Shown here piece by piece: positions 1 through 10,092 of a DNA stretch of 64,000 nucleotides. Origin of the DNA: Flavobacteriaceae bacterium MAR_2010_72 (lineage in GTDB: Bacteria; Bacteroidota; Bacteroidia; Flavobacteriales; Flavobacteriaceae). The translations under genes were made by a program, and so were the position numbers. Location: NCBI GenBank assembly GCA_003550275.1, contig QXCW01000002.1, positions 744,001 through 808,000 on the forward strand, in the 5' to 3' direction. Each line of letters starts with the position of its first letter. Position 1 is the stretch's first letter. Under the pieces are notes generated by a model. It saw only the letters and a list, made by a program, of their open reading frames with translations, did no database searches and was not told where the DNA came from.

Positions 1-677
1 TCTAATATTTCTTGTTTTACGGGCGGTCCATCAATGACATAGCGCAAATGGTGAGGATTTCGAGGTTCGTATTGCATGATATGCACTTTGTCGGTATTTA
101 GCACATAACATCTAAAATATTCAGTAAAATTTATTTCCTCCTGAAGCATCATGACCAATTGTTCGGTCTCCCCATGTTTTTTCCAAAGATCATCAGGATT
201 TTCAACACGATAGACACTTTTCCAGCCACCGCCATCATGAGGTTTCATATAAGCCGGAAAGCCTATGGTTTCGAACATTTGCTCCCAATTGAAGGGGAAT
301 TTCATATTGCGAAATGAATTTTCGGTGGTGTCTGGCGGACGATGAGATGTTGGTAAAATGAAGGTTTTAGGAACTGGAACTCCAACTTTTTCGGCAAGCG
401 CATTATTGAAAAACTTTTCATCGGCACTCCACCAAAACGGGTTGTTTATGACCGCAGTTCCAGAAATGGCCGCATTTTTTAAATAAGCTCTGTAAAAGGG
501 AACATCTTGCGAAATCCTGTCAATAATTACAGCGTAATCTGTAGGTTTTGCTTGCTCCACGATATCAATGCTAACCGCTTCGGCTTTGATGTCCTTGATG
601 CCTTTTTCGTTGACTCGATCTATAAATGCTTGTGGGAATGTGTTTTCTTGTCCGAATAGAATGCCTATTTTTTTCAT
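1..677 (-). CDS. ATP-grasp ligase-like protein (partial, C-terminus beyond window)
   Basis: An open frame of 225 codons begins at an ATG at 677 and runs off the left edge without a stop. The protein starts MKKIGILFGQENTFPQAFID, a pre-ATP-grasp type N-terminus. It continues with NNPFWWSADEKFFNNALAEK and a stretch ending in PAYMKPHDGGGWKSVYRV, which resembles the glycine-rich nucleotide-binding region of RimK/D-Ala-D-Ala-ligase-like ATP-grasp enzymes. Such enzymes join a carboxylate to an amine or thiol through an acyl-phosphate. The substrate cannot be read from the sequence. It lies 11 nt downstream of the esterase stop codon, so the two are probably co-transcribed. The family call is fairly firm; the reaction is unknown. 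Confidence 0.75.
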   Translation of the reverse strand, partial: MKKIGILFGQENTFPQAFIDRVNEKGIKDIKAEAVSIDIVEQAKPTDYAVIIDRISQDVPFYRAYLKNAAISGTAVINNPFWWSADEKFFNNALAEKVGVPVPKTFILPTSHRPPDTTENSFRNMKFPFNWEQMFETIGFPAYMKPHDGGGWKSVYRVENPDDLWKKHGETEQLVMMLQEEINFTEYFRCYVLNTDKVHIMQYEPRNPHHLRYVIDGPPVKQEIL

Positions 678-688
678 AATATCTGTGG

Positions 689-1402
689 TTAGGAATTTGT
701 TAGTTTTGATAAATAATGCGGAAACATTTGACGCCAAATAGGCCAATCATGTTCTGCCCATTTGCGTTCATCAAACCAAAATGGAATATTTTTTTCACTT
801 AAAATTTTTGCGAGATCTTGGTTGGCCTTTAAACAGATATCCCATTCGCCAACACCAAGAATGATGTTCATTTTCCATAAATCGGGATGATTGGCTCCAG
901 GAAGAAAATCAACGGGATTATTGAAAAACACATTGTCGTCATAATAGCCATCCAAAAATGACTTGATATCAAAAGAACCACTCAAACTGAACATGTGGCT
1001 TACTTTTTCAGGGTGTTTAAAAGCAAAATTGGCGGCATGGTAACCACCAAAACTTACGCCAGCCACGGCAACTTTTTGTTGACCTTTGTCATGACATATG
1101 GAACTGACTACTTCGTTTAAAATAAACTCATCATACCACATATGGTTTTTAACACGCTCTGCAGGATGGATATTTTTGTTATACCAACTTAATTCGTTAA
1201 TACTATCTGGACAATAAATTTGAACTAGGCCTTCGTCTAAAAACCATTTTGCAGACTCTATAAGTTTAAAATCCTTGCACTCGTAATAACGTCCCATCGT
1301 TGTGGGGAATAAAACAAGCGGGTAGCCCGCATGACCAAAAACAAGCATTTCGATGTGCTTGCTCAATGTTGGCGAATACCATTTGTGATATTGTTCTTTC
1401 AA
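689..1402 (-). CDS. alpha/beta-hydrolase fold esterase, TTG start
   Basis: This 237-residue protein belongs to the esterase-D-like alpha/beta hydrolases. The nucleophile elbow GVSFGG places the catalytic serine near residue 117, and the histidine in AEHDWPIWRQ near the C-terminus is a likely triad member. There is no signal peptide, so it should be cytoplasmic. No ATG lies in frame before residue 19. The TTG at 1400-1402 gives the N-terminus MKEQYHKWYSPTL, which looks like a proper start for this family, so TTG initiation is preferred over the internal ATG at 1348. The gene is followed after 11 nt by the ATP-grasp gene, suggesting linked action on an amide- or ester-containing metabolite. That functional link is inference. 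Confidence 0.75.
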   Translation of the reverse strand: MKEQYHKWYSPTLSKHIEMLVFGHAGYPLVLFPTTMGRYYECKDFKLIESAKWFLDEGLVQIYCPDSINELSWYNKNIHPAERVKNHMWYDEFILNEVVSSICHDKGQQKVAVAGVSFGGYHAANFAFKHPEKVSHMFSLSGSFDIKSFLDGYYDDNVFFNNPVDFLPGANHPDLWKMNIILGVGEWDICLKANQDLAKILSEKNIPFWFDERKWAEHDWPIWRQMFPHYLSKLTNS

Positions 1403-1529
1403 TTCTTTGAATTTGAATTAGTTATTTAATCTTTATGCTGTTAAAAAGCTTGCAAATGTATAAAAGCTTATCAATACTAATTATATTAATTTAAATAATA
1501 TTAAACTAATTATTAAGTATTTAACGCTC

Positions 1530-2189
1530 CTACAACAATATACCCTTTTTATTTAAGAAATCAAGCAATATATCACAACTTTCAATGCCTTTTTGGGTAG
1601 CTTTCAATTTCAATTCGAAGGCGCCTCGCATACTGATAATAATATTTTTCAAGAGTTTTTCGTCCTTAAAACCAAACTCTCCATTACTAAACTCATCAAA
1701 GTCAGTATTATGTATAAAATAAGGACCAACATGTTCTTTCTGAATATTTTCTAAACGGGCATAATCCTGCTGAATAATTTTGTAGGATGAGTAATGTTTT
1801 TCAATAGTGGTTTTTAATTCGAAATCATCAATTAGCTTAAAATCTCCAGAATTGATCAATGCTTTATAAGTGTTATCGTTAGGCGTGAAATTGGTTAATT
1901 GCATAAGATTGAAAATCTTGCTTACTGCCGTCATTTTATTCGAAGCGTTGGTATTGAGTAATGGTAAGACTTCTGTTGCGTTTTCAATTTTGTCCTCTAA
2001 TAGTTTTAGATTGGCTTCGAGGGCTAGTTTATCTGCTTCAACATCATTTTTAATATTGACTAAATATTGCTGCTTTTGAGCTTCGTTTTTAGAATCGTCT
2101 GCACATTTATTAATACCAAAAGCTATCGATATACCAATAATTACAATGAGAATCTCTCCAAAAGTGTATTGCCAGTTGATTTTTTTCAT
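1530..2189 (-). CDS. DUF6090 family membrane-anchored protein
   Basis: This 219-residue protein has one N-terminal membrane segment (about residues 10-26, EILIVIIGISIAFGIN) followed by a mostly helical extracytoplasmic region. The pattern matches DUF6090, a family common in Flavobacteriia with no known role. It follows the groEL terminator on the same strand, so it is probably transcribed separately. No catalytic motif is visible. Confidence 0.7.
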   Translation of the reverse strand: MKKINWQYTFGEILIVIIGISIAFGINKCADDSKNEAQKQQYLVNIKNDVEADKLALEANLKLLEDKIENATEVLPLLNTNASNKMTAVSKIFNLMQLTNFTPNDNTYKALINSGDFKLIDDFELKTTIEKHYSSYKIIQQDYARLENIQKEHVGPYFIHNTDFDEFSNGEFGFKDEKLLKNIIISMRGAFELKLKATQKGIESCDILLDFLNKKGILL

Positions 2190-2231
2190 TAAGAATGGGT
2201 TGGTCCCTAAAGTTATGAAATTTAATAAAAC

Positions 2232-2264
2232 AAAAGCGCTTCAAACTAGTTTGAAGCGCTTTTT
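2232..2264 (-). terminator. Intrinsic terminator of groES-groEL
   Basis: A perfect 32-nt palindrome (14-bp arms with core GCGCTTCAAA, centre CTAG) ends in a T-run and has an A-run on the other side. It starts about 29 nt after the groEL stop codon and lies before the DUF6090 start. It is symmetric enough to work in both directions. Confidence 0.85.
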
Positions 2265-2292
2265 AGTAATTACTTGTATACTGTTAGAGATG

Positions 2293-3930
<1,638 letters not shown>

Positions 3931-4025
3931 TTAGCTTTGTGCCTCTAGCGTTTTGCTATCGGCTTGGTTTAAATATTAATTTTAACTTATTGCTAAAAGC
4001 CTAGGGCTATTAGCTAATTGCCTTT

Positions 4026-4301
4026 TTAGATAATCGCAAGAATATCACTTTCTCTCATAATAAGGTATTCTTTGCCTTCTAATTTTAGTTCGGTTCCTGA
4101 ATACTTACCATAAAGAACAGTTTCACCCACTTTTACGGTCATTGGTTCATCTTTTGTGCCCTTACCAACGGCAATAACTTTGCCTTTTTGTGGTTTTTCT
4201 TTGGCGTTATCGGGAATGATGATTCCAGAAGCGGTTTTAGTTTCGGCTTCTACAGGCTCAATTAGAACTCTGTCTGCTAAAGGTTTAATGTTTAATGCCA
4301 T
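4026..4301 (-). CDS. groES: Co-chaperonin GroES (Hsp10)
   Basis: This 91-residue protein is the GroES lid of the chaperonin. It starts [16 protein letters not shown] and includes the mobile-loop segment [19 protein letters not shown] and the conserved [22 protein letters not shown]. The length is normal. It is the first gene of a groES-groEL operon with its own control region at 4338-4395, separated from secG by a stem-loop. Confidence 0.97.
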   Translation of the reverse strand: MALNIKPLADRVLIEPVEAETKTASGIIIPDNAKEKPQKGKVIAVGKGTKDEPMTVKVGETVLYGKYSGTELKLEGKEYLIMRESDILAII

Positions 4302-4337
4302 TTGAATTTATATTATTTGATTAATTAAACTTGCTTT

Positions 4338-4353
4338 TAACGCTTAAGCGTTA
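4338..4353. promoter_or_regulatory. 16-bp perfect palindrome at the groES start region
   Basis: TAACGCTTAAGCGTTA is a perfect palindrome located 36 nt upstream of the groES ATG. It sits just downstream of the -12 element at 4355, so it would cover the expected transcription start near 4343. It could be a repressor operator or a short 5'-end hairpin in the mRNA. It does not match the CIRCE/HrcA consensus. Confidence 0.5.
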
Positions 4354-4370
4354 TGCTAAAAATGTGCCAA
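4353..4370 (-). promoter_or_regulatory. Sigma-54-type (-24/-12) promoter candidate for groESL
   Basis: On the minus strand the sequence TTGGCACATTTTTAGCAT gives a perfect -24 box (TTGGCAC) and a -12 box TTAGC (consensus TTGC) with the exact 12-nt spacing between the GG and GC pairs. The predicted start is near 4343, about 40 nt before the groES ATG. A gene for a sigma-54 activator lies about 2 kb upstream on the same strand. Similarity and spacing are seen; function is inferred. Confidence 0.55.
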
Positions 4371-4380
4371 TACAAAAGGA

Positions 4381-4395
4381 CTGACAAACTTTCAG
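4381..4395. promoter_or_regulatory. TGACA-N3-TTTCA imperfect palindrome upstream of groES
   Basis: CTGACAAACTTTCAG is a near-palindrome centred about 45 nt upstream of the predicted groES start. It matches the core of the perfect palindrome at 9173-9197 (TGACA-N3-TGTCA) with one mismatch, so both could bind the same regulator. The nearby sigma-54 activator is the obvious candidate. Confidence 0.45.
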
Positions 4396-4401
4396 TAACA
4401 G

Positions 4402-4430
4402 AAAATGCCAACCATTTAAGTTGACATTTT
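4402..4430 (-). terminator. Stem-loop after secG
   Basis: Arms AAAATGCCAAC and GTTGACATTTT (one mismatch) enclose a 7-nt loop, 22 nt after the secG stop codon. Read on the minus strand the stem ends in TTTT. It probably ends the miaB-to-secG transcript before the groES promoter. Confidence 0.6.
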
Positions 4431-4451
4431 TATACGGTATGTATTAATGAT

Positions 4452-4811
4452 TTAATTTCCTGTAGTGTCACTAGCAGGTGTAGTTGCAGCATCATTAGTG
4501 TTAGTTTGAGGAGCAACAGGTAATTCTGTCGTAGTCTCATCTGGATTTAATGCCTTTGACTCAATACCTTCTTCTGGACCACCAATAGCGATATTAGATA
4601 AAAGAATAAGCGCCAATAACATGGTAGCCAAGGCCCAAGTGCTTTTATCTAAAAAATCTCCTGTTTTTTTAACGCCTCCTAATTGTTGGGTGCCACCTCC
4701 TCCAAAAGAAGAAGATAAGCCTCCGCCTTTAGGGTTTTGTACCATAATTACTACCACTAACAAAAAGGCAACTAATACGATTAGAACTAAAAATATTGTA
4801 AACTGTCCCAT
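4452..4811 (-). CDS. secG: Preprotein translocase subunit SecG
   Basis: This 119-residue inner-membrane protein is SecG, the accessory subunit of the SecYEG channel. The first membrane segment (FTIFLVLIVLVAFLLVVVIMVQ) is followed by the family signature NPKGGGLSSSFGGGG, then a second membrane segment (TWALATMLLALILLSNIAIG). It ends in a long Thr/Pro/Asn-rich tail. The tail makes it longer than enterobacterial SecG (about 110 residues), as is usual in this group. Its start codon overlaps the stop codon of the upstream TPR gene by one base. Confidence 0.93.
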   Translation of the reverse strand: MGQFTIFLVLIVLVAFLLVVVIMVQNPKGGGLSSSFGGGGTQQLGGVKKTGDFLDKSTWALATMLLALILLSNIAIGGPEEGIESKALNPDETTTELPVAPQTNTNDAATTPASDTTGN

Positions 4812-5758
4812 TATGATTTAATATTATTTTCTTGTAATTGTTTTACTGCTTTAATTTGGTCTGCAAAGAAACCACTTTTTTCTGGATATTTCAAACTTAA
4901 AATTTTATAAGATTGAATGGCTTTATCATAGTTTTTTTGCTCCAAATATATTCGAGCTAAAGTCTCTGTCATAAGTCCGTCATGCGGTGTATCTTCATCT
5001 TTTATCAGGTTTGTTGGTGAAGTCTCTTTTGAAGGAATTATTTTAGGATTGCTTTCTAAAAATTTGTCGATGAGTTCAAATTTTTTAGTTTGAGAATTGT
5101 CATCTGAAACTTCCACCTTGACTGGTGCTGACGTGTTATCTTCATCCCGATTGATAGGTTTGAAACTTGTGATTTTCAACCATTCGGCAAACGAATGCGT
5201 TTCTTCTTTTTCAAATTCTAGAGGTTTTCCTAAATTTAATTTAGCCTCTGGAGTTTCTGCAATGTTTTTAGCATCAACCTCAATGATTGGAAGTTTGGGA
5301 GCTTCATTAATGTCTGAAATAAATTGCGCTACTTTTTCAGGGTCTATTTTTTCTTCAAATAAATGAGGGTCTAAAACACCTTCGGTTTCTTTTATGTACT
5401 GTTTTAAGGCATCATCAATAATGACGCTTTTATTAACCGAGATATCGTCAACATCTACTACCATAATGTCTTTTAATTGCTCGGAATTTTGCTTTATGGT
5501 TTGAGAAATTTCGTTTTGGTTAAACATTTCCGAAGTTATAAAATCAAACAAGATACTGCGATCGGTTGTGTAGGCAGCCGTAATTTTTAGTTCAGAATTA
5601 TATTTGAAACTGTCTTCGTTCTTTAACCCTTTTAAATATAAAGCACGTGCTGGTTGAAAATAGGGATACTCCGAAAGTATTGTGGTAAGATCACTGGTGT
5701 GTTGTGTTGTGATCCTTTCGGGATGTTGTAATAAATATGTAAATTGATTTAATTGCAT
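4811..5758 (-). CDS. TPR-containing protein of unknown function
   Basis: This 315-residue protein is probably cytoplasmic: no signal peptide is visible. The N-terminal part (MQLNQFTYLLQHPERI) is typical of a conserved flavobacterial protein found beside lptE and secG. The middle is acidic and low in complexity. The C-terminus carries a tetratricopeptide-like unit (TETLARIYLEQKNYDKAIQSYKILSLKYPEKSG, written here in pieces: residues about 265-300). It sits 13 nt after lptE and overlaps secG by one base, so it belongs to the same operon. Its function is not known. Confidence 0.75.
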   Translation of the reverse strand: MQLNQFTYLLQHPERITTQHTSDLTTILSEYPYFQPARALYLKGLKNEDSFKYNSELKITAAYTTDRSILFDFITSEMFNQNEISQTIKQNSEQLKDIMVVDVDDISVNKSVIIDDALKQYIKETEGVLDPHLFEEKIDPEKVAQFISDINEAPKLPIIEVDAKNIAETPEAKLNLGKPLEFEKEETHSFAEWLKITSFKPINRDEDNTSAPVKVEVSDDNSQTKKFELIDKFLESNPKIIPSKETSPTNLIKDEDTPHDGLMTETLARIYLEQKNYDKAIQSYKILSLKYPEKSGFFADQIKAVKQLQENNIKS

Positions 5759-5771
5759 TTAGTTATAAGCA

Positions 5772-6278
5772 TTACCATTTGGCTAATGTGGCATTAAAAA
5801 CATCTTGGGTTAAGCGTTCGAAAATTTCATCAATGGCCGTAGCCTTTTGTGCACCAACTAGCTGTGCTGCTCCAGGGTAATCATAAAAAAACGAAAACGC
5901 TTGGTCAAACTCTTCGTCTGGTGAATTTTTATCATAAAATCGAACCTTAACGCCAATGGTTAATCTGTTTTGAGCTGCCGTGCTATTTGATTGTGCAGTT
6001 GTTGGCGATATACGATATTCGGTAATTTCACCTTCATAGGTTAAATCGCCACCAGAATTTACCAAACTTAAATTGGTTTGGTTCAATATTAAATCCTGCA
6101 AGGCAATCGTAAAATCTCGTTCTAGCCCAGGTTCAATTAAGGGTGCATTATTTTGAAAATAATTTACCTGAAATGTTTTTGTCCCTGCTGGAATTGAAGT
6201 TCCGGTAAATGAATAAGCTCCACAGCCTAAAATTGCTATTGAGCATATAAAAAACGTGATGTATTTTATTATTTTCAT
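5772..6278 (-). CDS. lptE: LPS-assembly lipoprotein LptE
   Basis: This 168-residue lipoprotein has a short signal peptide with lipobox IAILGC (lipidated Cys19). It continues as the compact LptE-like domain (SFTGTSIPAGTKTFQVNYF, then the LERDFTIALQDLI helix). LptE plugs the LptD barrel that inserts lipopolysaccharide in the outer membrane. It is encoded between a sigma-54 activator and a TPR gene in what looks like one operon. The family call rests on length, lipobox and overall pattern. Confidence 0.82.
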   Translation of the reverse strand: MKIIKYITFFICSIAILGCGAYSFTGTSIPAGTKTFQVNYFQNNAPLIEPGLERDFTIALQDLILNQTNLSLVNSGGDLTYEGEITEYRISPTTAQSNSTAAQNRLTIGVKVRFYDKNSPDEEFDQAFSFFYDYPGAAQLVGAQKATAIDEIFERLTQDVFNATLAKW

Positions 6279-6374
6279 TTGATTAAATCCTTTAAAAAGG
6301 ACGGTCTTAATATTTTAGAAAACAAACGTACAATTAAAAATCATATTTTGTTGCGTTAGTTTAAAACATAGTTT

Positions 6375-7640
6375 TCACAGATCATATTGCTTAATCTTTC
6401 TGTAAAGCGTACGTTCGCTAATGCCTAATTCTGCAGCTGCAAGTTTTCGCTTACCATGATGCCGCTCTAATGATTTTTTTATCAATTCTAGTTCCTTGTC
6501 ATGTAACGAGAGTGTTTCCTCTTCTTCAATTTCTTCTGCAAAATGGTATTTATCATTAGTGCTTTCATCCTTTTCAGATTCTTCATCACTATTTTGGGCA
6601 ACAGGCAATAATTCCAAATCTTCTATAGCTTCATCATAGTCATCAGCTTCAGAAGTACCATAAATTTTTTGGATCAATCGCTCATTATCTTTTTCAACCT
6701 CTTTCACATTTCCCTTTTTCATGAGTTCCATAGTGAGTTTTTTGAGATCGTTGAGGTCACCTTTCATATCAAATAGCACCTTGTACAAAATCTCGCGCTC
6801 ACTACTAAAATCACTTTCAGCTTTTGATGTATTAATTACAGCGGGCAAGTTGTTCCCCAAATTTGGTAAATAGCCGTGTAGGGTTTGTGCGTTTATGGTT
6901 CTGTTTTGTTCTAAAACTGAAATTTGTTCAGCCACGTTACGCAGTTGACGAATATTACCATTCCATCGGTATTTAAGCAAGATGCTCACAGCATCATCAC
7001 TTAACTTGATGGTTGGCATTTTGTATTTTAAGGCAAAATCACTTGCAAATTTTCTGAATAATAAATGAATATCATCTTTGCGTTCACGAAGCGGTGGAAT
7101 ATTGATCTCAATAGTACTTAACCTGTAATAAAGATCTTCCCTGAATTTTTCCTTTTTAATGGCCTCAAACATATTCACGTTAGTGGCAGCAACAATGCGG
7201 ACATTGGTTTTTTGAACTTTGCTTGAACCTACTTTGATAAATTCTCCATTTTCCAATACACGCAGTAACCGAACTTGAGTTGTTAAGGGAAGTTCACCAA
7301 CTTCGTCGAGAAAAATGGTGCCGCCATCGGCAACTTCAAAATAACCTTCCCTGGTTTGTGTGGCACCTGTAAACGACCCTTTCTCATGACCAAAAAGCTC
7401 ACTATCTATTGTGCCTTCTGGGATGGCTCCACAATTCACTGCAATGTATTTGCCGTGTTTACGATGGGAAAGTTGGTGTATAATTTTAGGAATGCTTTCT
7501 TTTCCAACACCACTTTCGCCGGTCACCAAAACCGAAATATCAGTTGGTGCGACCTGAATGGCTTTTTCTATAGCACGATTAAGTTTAGCATCGTTACCAA
7601 TGATGCCAAATCGTTGTTTTATAGCTTGAATAGATTCCAT
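6375..7640 (-). CDS. Sigma-54-interacting transcriptional activator (no receiver domain)
   Basis: This 421-residue protein is a bacterial enhancer-binding protein. The AAA+ domain occupies about residues 10-240. It has Walker A GESGVGKE (41-48), the sigma-54 contact loop GSFTGA (88-93, a Ser variant of GAFTGA) and Walker B GGTIFLDEV (about 106-114). An acidic linker follows. The last 45 residues form a Fis-type helix-turn-helix (KRKLAAAELGISERTLYRKI). There is no receiver, GAF or PAS domain, so its activity may be set by an unlinked partner or by its amount. It starts 8 nt after miaB. A sigma-54-like element precedes groES nearby, making groESL a candidate target by inference. Confidence 0.92.
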   Translation of the reverse strand: MESIQAIKQRFGIIGNDAKLNRAIEKAIQVAPTDISVLVTGESGVGKESIPKIIHQLSHRKHGKYIAVNCGAIPEGTIDSELFGHEKGSFTGATQTREGYFEVADGGTIFLDEVGELPLTTQVRLLRVLENGEFIKVGSSKVQKTNVRIVAATNVNMFEAIKKEKFREDLYYRLSTIEINIPPLRERKDDIHLLFRKFASDFALKYKMPTIKLSDDAVSILLKYRWNGNIRQLRNVAEQISVLEQNRTINAQTLHGYLPNLGNNLPAVINTSKAESDFSSEREILYKVLFDMKGDLNDLKKLTMELMKKGNVKEVEKDNERLIQKIYGTSEADDYDEAIEDLELLPVAQNSDEESEKDESTNDKYHFAEEIEEEETLSLHDKELELIKKSLERHHGKRKLAAAELGISERTLYRKIKQYDL

Positions 7641-7648
7641 TGTTGTGT

Positions 7649-9094
7649 TTAATTATTTTCAGAATACCCAACGGCTTCACCAATAAGGGTTGCGCTGGTA
7701 CAATCGGTAATTTTTACATTTACAAAATTACCAACCTTGTAGTGTGCTTTTGGGAAAACTACCATTGTATTTTGGCTATTGCGTCCTGCCCAATGCGCAT
7801 CCGATTTTTTTGAAGACTTTTCAATTAAAACTTCTTCAACTTTACCTAAATGCTGCTCGGTTCGGTAGGCACTGTGTTTTTGTTGTAAGTCGACAATTTC
7901 GGCCAGCCTACGTTTTTTGATAGCTTCGGGTACATCATCTTCCATCTTACGTTCAGCCATGGTTCCTGGGCGTTCGGAATACGCAAACATATAACCAAAA
8001 TCATATTTTACATAGTTCATAAGACTTAAGGTGTCTTGATGATCTGCTTCAGTTTCAGTTGGAAATCCTGTAATCATGTCCTGACTAATACCGCAATCTG
8101 GAATGATACGTCTAATATTATCAATTAAGGTTTTATATTCTTCAACGGTATGCTGACGATTCATCTCTTTTAAAATGCGATCACTTCCACTTTGAACTGG
8201 TAAGTGGATGTAGTTGCAGATGTTCCTATATTTTGCCATGGTTTTAACCACATCTAAGGTCATATCCTGTGGATTTGAGGTTGAAAAGCGAATACGCATT
8301 TTGGGTTGTGCTTTTGCACAAAGTTCTAATAGATTTGAAAAATTGACTGCCGTTGCTTTTTGAAGTTCGGAAGCTTTCTCGAAATCTTTTTTCAAGCCAC
8401 CGCCATACCATAAATAACTGTCTACATTTTGCCCTAAAAGCGTTATTTCTTTATAGCCTTTATTCCATAGGTCGTTAACTTCTTCAATAATACTTTGTGG
8501 GTCCCGGCTTCGTTCTCTTCCACGGGTAAAAGGAACCACACAAAACGTACACATATTGTCACAGCCTCGAGTTATGGATACAAAAGCTGTAACACCGTTG
8601 CTATTTAATCTCACAGGGGAAATATCACCGTAGGTTTCATCTTTGGAGAGAATCACGTTTACCGCATCTCTACCTTCATCAACTTCAGCAATTAAGTTGG
8701 GTAGATCTTTATAGGCATCTGGCCCTACAACAAGGTCTACAATTTTTTCTTCTTCAAGGAATTTGCTTTTTAAACGCTCGGCCATACAGCCTAAAACCCC
8801 AACCTTCATATTAGGATTGATTTTTTTTACGGCATTGTATTTTTGAAGACGTTTTCGCACGGTTTGTTCGGCCTTGTCCCTTATGGAGCAAGTATTCACC
8901 AGAACTAAATCGGCTTCTTCCAAATGCGCTGTAGTATTAAAGCCTTCAGAAGATAAAATTGAGGCTACAATCTCACTATCGCTAAAGTTCATCGCGCAAC
9001 CGTAGCTTTCTATATAAAGTTTGCGGGTATTCTCTTTTTTTTCTTCTAAAATAAGATGTTCACCCTGTTTCTTTTCGTCTATTATCTTTTCCAT
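7649..9094 (-). CDS. miaB: tRNA-2-methylthio-N6-dimethylallyladenosine synthase MiaB
   Basis: This 481-residue radical-SAM enzyme adds the methylthio group to i6A37 of tRNAs. It has an N-terminal UPF0004 domain with the first iron-sulfur cysteines ([13 protein letters not shown] and later NTCSIR and LGCMAER). The radical-SAM CxxxCxxC is in [19 protein letters not shown], and a C-terminal TRAM domain follows. The start is the ATG at 9092-9094 ([12 protein letters not shown]). An upstream TTG at 9121 would add nine unlikely residues. It is the first gene of the operon that continues into the sigma-54 activator, lptE, the TPR gene and secG. Its promoter lies at 9154-9185. Confidence 0.95.
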   Translation of the reverse strand: MEKIIDEKKQGEHLILEEKKENTRKLYIESYGCAMNFSDSEIVASILSSEGFNTTAHLEEADLVLVNTCSIRDKAEQTVRKRLQKYNAVKKINPNMKVGVLGCMAERLKSKFLEEEKIVDLVVGPDAYKDLPNLIAEVDEGRDAVNVILSKDETYGDISPVRLNSNGVTAFVSITRGCDNMCTFCVVPFTRGRERSRDPQSIIEEVNDLWNKGYKEITLLGQNVDSYLWYGGGLKKDFEKASELQKATAVNFSNLLELCAKAQPKMRIRFSTSNPQDMTLDVVKTMAKYRNICNYIHLPVQSGSDRILKEMNRQHTVEEYKTLIDNIRRIIPDCGISQDMITGFPTETEADHQDTLSLMNYVKYDFGYMFAYSERPGTMAERKMEDDVPEAIKKRRLAEIVDLQQKHSAYRTEQHLGKVEEVLIEKSSKKSDAHWAGRNSQNTMVVFPKAHYKVGNFVNVKITDCTSATLIGEAVGYSENN

Positions 9095-9153
9095 AAAATT
9101 ACTGAAACAACTGTAGGTCAATATTCATGCCGCCCTAGAAAAAAGAGCAGGTG

Positions 9154-9185
9154 CAAAGATACAATTTTTTAAACATTATGACAAA
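9154..9185 (-). promoter_or_regulatory. Primary-sigma promoter of the miaB operon
   Basis: On the minus strand a perfect -7 element TATCTTTG (9154-9161) is preceded by TTTG (9182-9185) with 20 nt between them, which fits the Bacteroidota consensus. The -33 element lies inside the palindrome at 9173-9197, so a protein bound there would compete with RNA polymerase. Confidence 0.65.
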
Positions 9186-9197
9186 GTGTCATAATGT
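9173..9197. promoter_or_regulatory. Perfect palindrome ACATTATGACA-N3-TGTCATAATGT in a divergent promoter region
   Basis: Two perfect 11-bp arms are separated by AAG between the divergent miaB and membrane-protein genes. It overlaps the miaB -33 element and lies just upstream of the probable rightward promoter (TTTG 9207-9210, TTACTTTG 9231-9238). Its core TGACA-N3-TGTCA recurs with one mismatch upstream of groES. Confidence 0.6.
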
Positions 9198-9265
9198 GAT
9201 TTATTTTTTGAATATGTTAAATAATTAAACTTACTTTGAATTATTGCTAACCAAAATATTTAAAG

Positions 9266-10048
9266 ATGACACTTTCAGAAATTCAGCAAAGAATAAGAAA
9301 TGCCAAGGCACTCGAGTTTGGTGATATTTTTAATAAGTCAATTGAGTTGTTTAAAAAGAGCTGGCTTTATGGTTTTTTATATCAGTTGTTTGTTATTATC
9401 ATAATGTTACCGTTTTTAATCGTTTTATATGTGCCCTTGTTAATGTCAATGCTCGCACAGGCAGAGAATGGAGACATTGATCCAAATACATTTAGTGGCT
9501 TATTTGCTGGCTTTACAGCGTTTTATTTGGTGCTTTTCTTTATAGGAATTTTGGCAGCTTCAGTTATTCAGTTGGCGCTTCACGCTGGATTTTACAGGAT
9601 TATAAAATCAATTGATGAAGGTAAGGATGTAAAAGCGTCTGACCTGTTTTACTTTTTAAAAGGAAAATATTTTGGGAGTGTTACTTTGTTAATGGTAGCA
9701 ACGTTTCTAGTTTCTTTGGCTTTTGCATTATTATGTTATATTCCACTTATTTATGCATTTATCCCGATTTCATTTTTCACCATTGTTTACGCATTTAATC
9801 CAGAAATGAGTATTGGAGATATTGTAAAGGTTAGTTTTAATTTAGGCACTAAAAAGTGGCTGTTATCATTTGGTTTGATGGTGGTTGCTTACTTACTTGT
9901 GGTTCTACTTATTATAGTTACTTGTGGTATAGGCTCTTTATTTTTATCACCTTTTATGTATTTGCCTTTGTATTTTATTTATAAAGAAGTTGTTGGCTTT
10001 GAAGATCAAGATGAAGTAGATTCCATTGGAAAATCGGAAACGTTTTAA
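9266..10048 (+). CDS. Polytopic membrane protein of unknown function
   Basis: This 260-residue protein has a soluble N-terminus (MTLSEIQQRIRNAKALEFGDIFNKS) and about six hydrophobic membrane segments, several of them long and rich in Leu/Ile/Val. The layout resembles the YciC/DUF4013-like glycerophosphoryl-diester-type membrane proteins. Flavobacterial relatives are often labelled beta-carotene monooxygenase without support, and no enzyme motif is seen here. It is divergent from miaB across a shared palindrome at 9173-9197. Confidence 0.6.
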   Translation: MTLSEIQQRIRNAKALEFGDIFNKSIELFKKSWLYGFLYQLFVIIIMLPFLIVLYVPLLMSMLAQAENGDIDPNTFSGLFAGFTAFYLVLFFIGILAASVIQLALHAGFYRIIKSIDEGKDVKASDLFYFLKGKYFGSVTLLMVATFLVSLAFALLCYIPLIYAFIPISFFTIVYAFNPEMSIGDIVKVSFNLGTKKWLLSFGLMVVAYLLVVLLIIVTCGIGSLFLSPFMYLPLYFIYKEVVGFEDQDEVDSIGKSETF

Positions 10049-10092
10049 CGCAACCAATTTCAATATGTTGTATCTATAGGTAAACTCTAGTT

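Noticed and set aside
9095-9121. Longer MiaB starting at TTG 9121
   Set aside because: The extra residues TYSCFSNF are not family-like, and an ATG with a good N-terminus follows at 9094.
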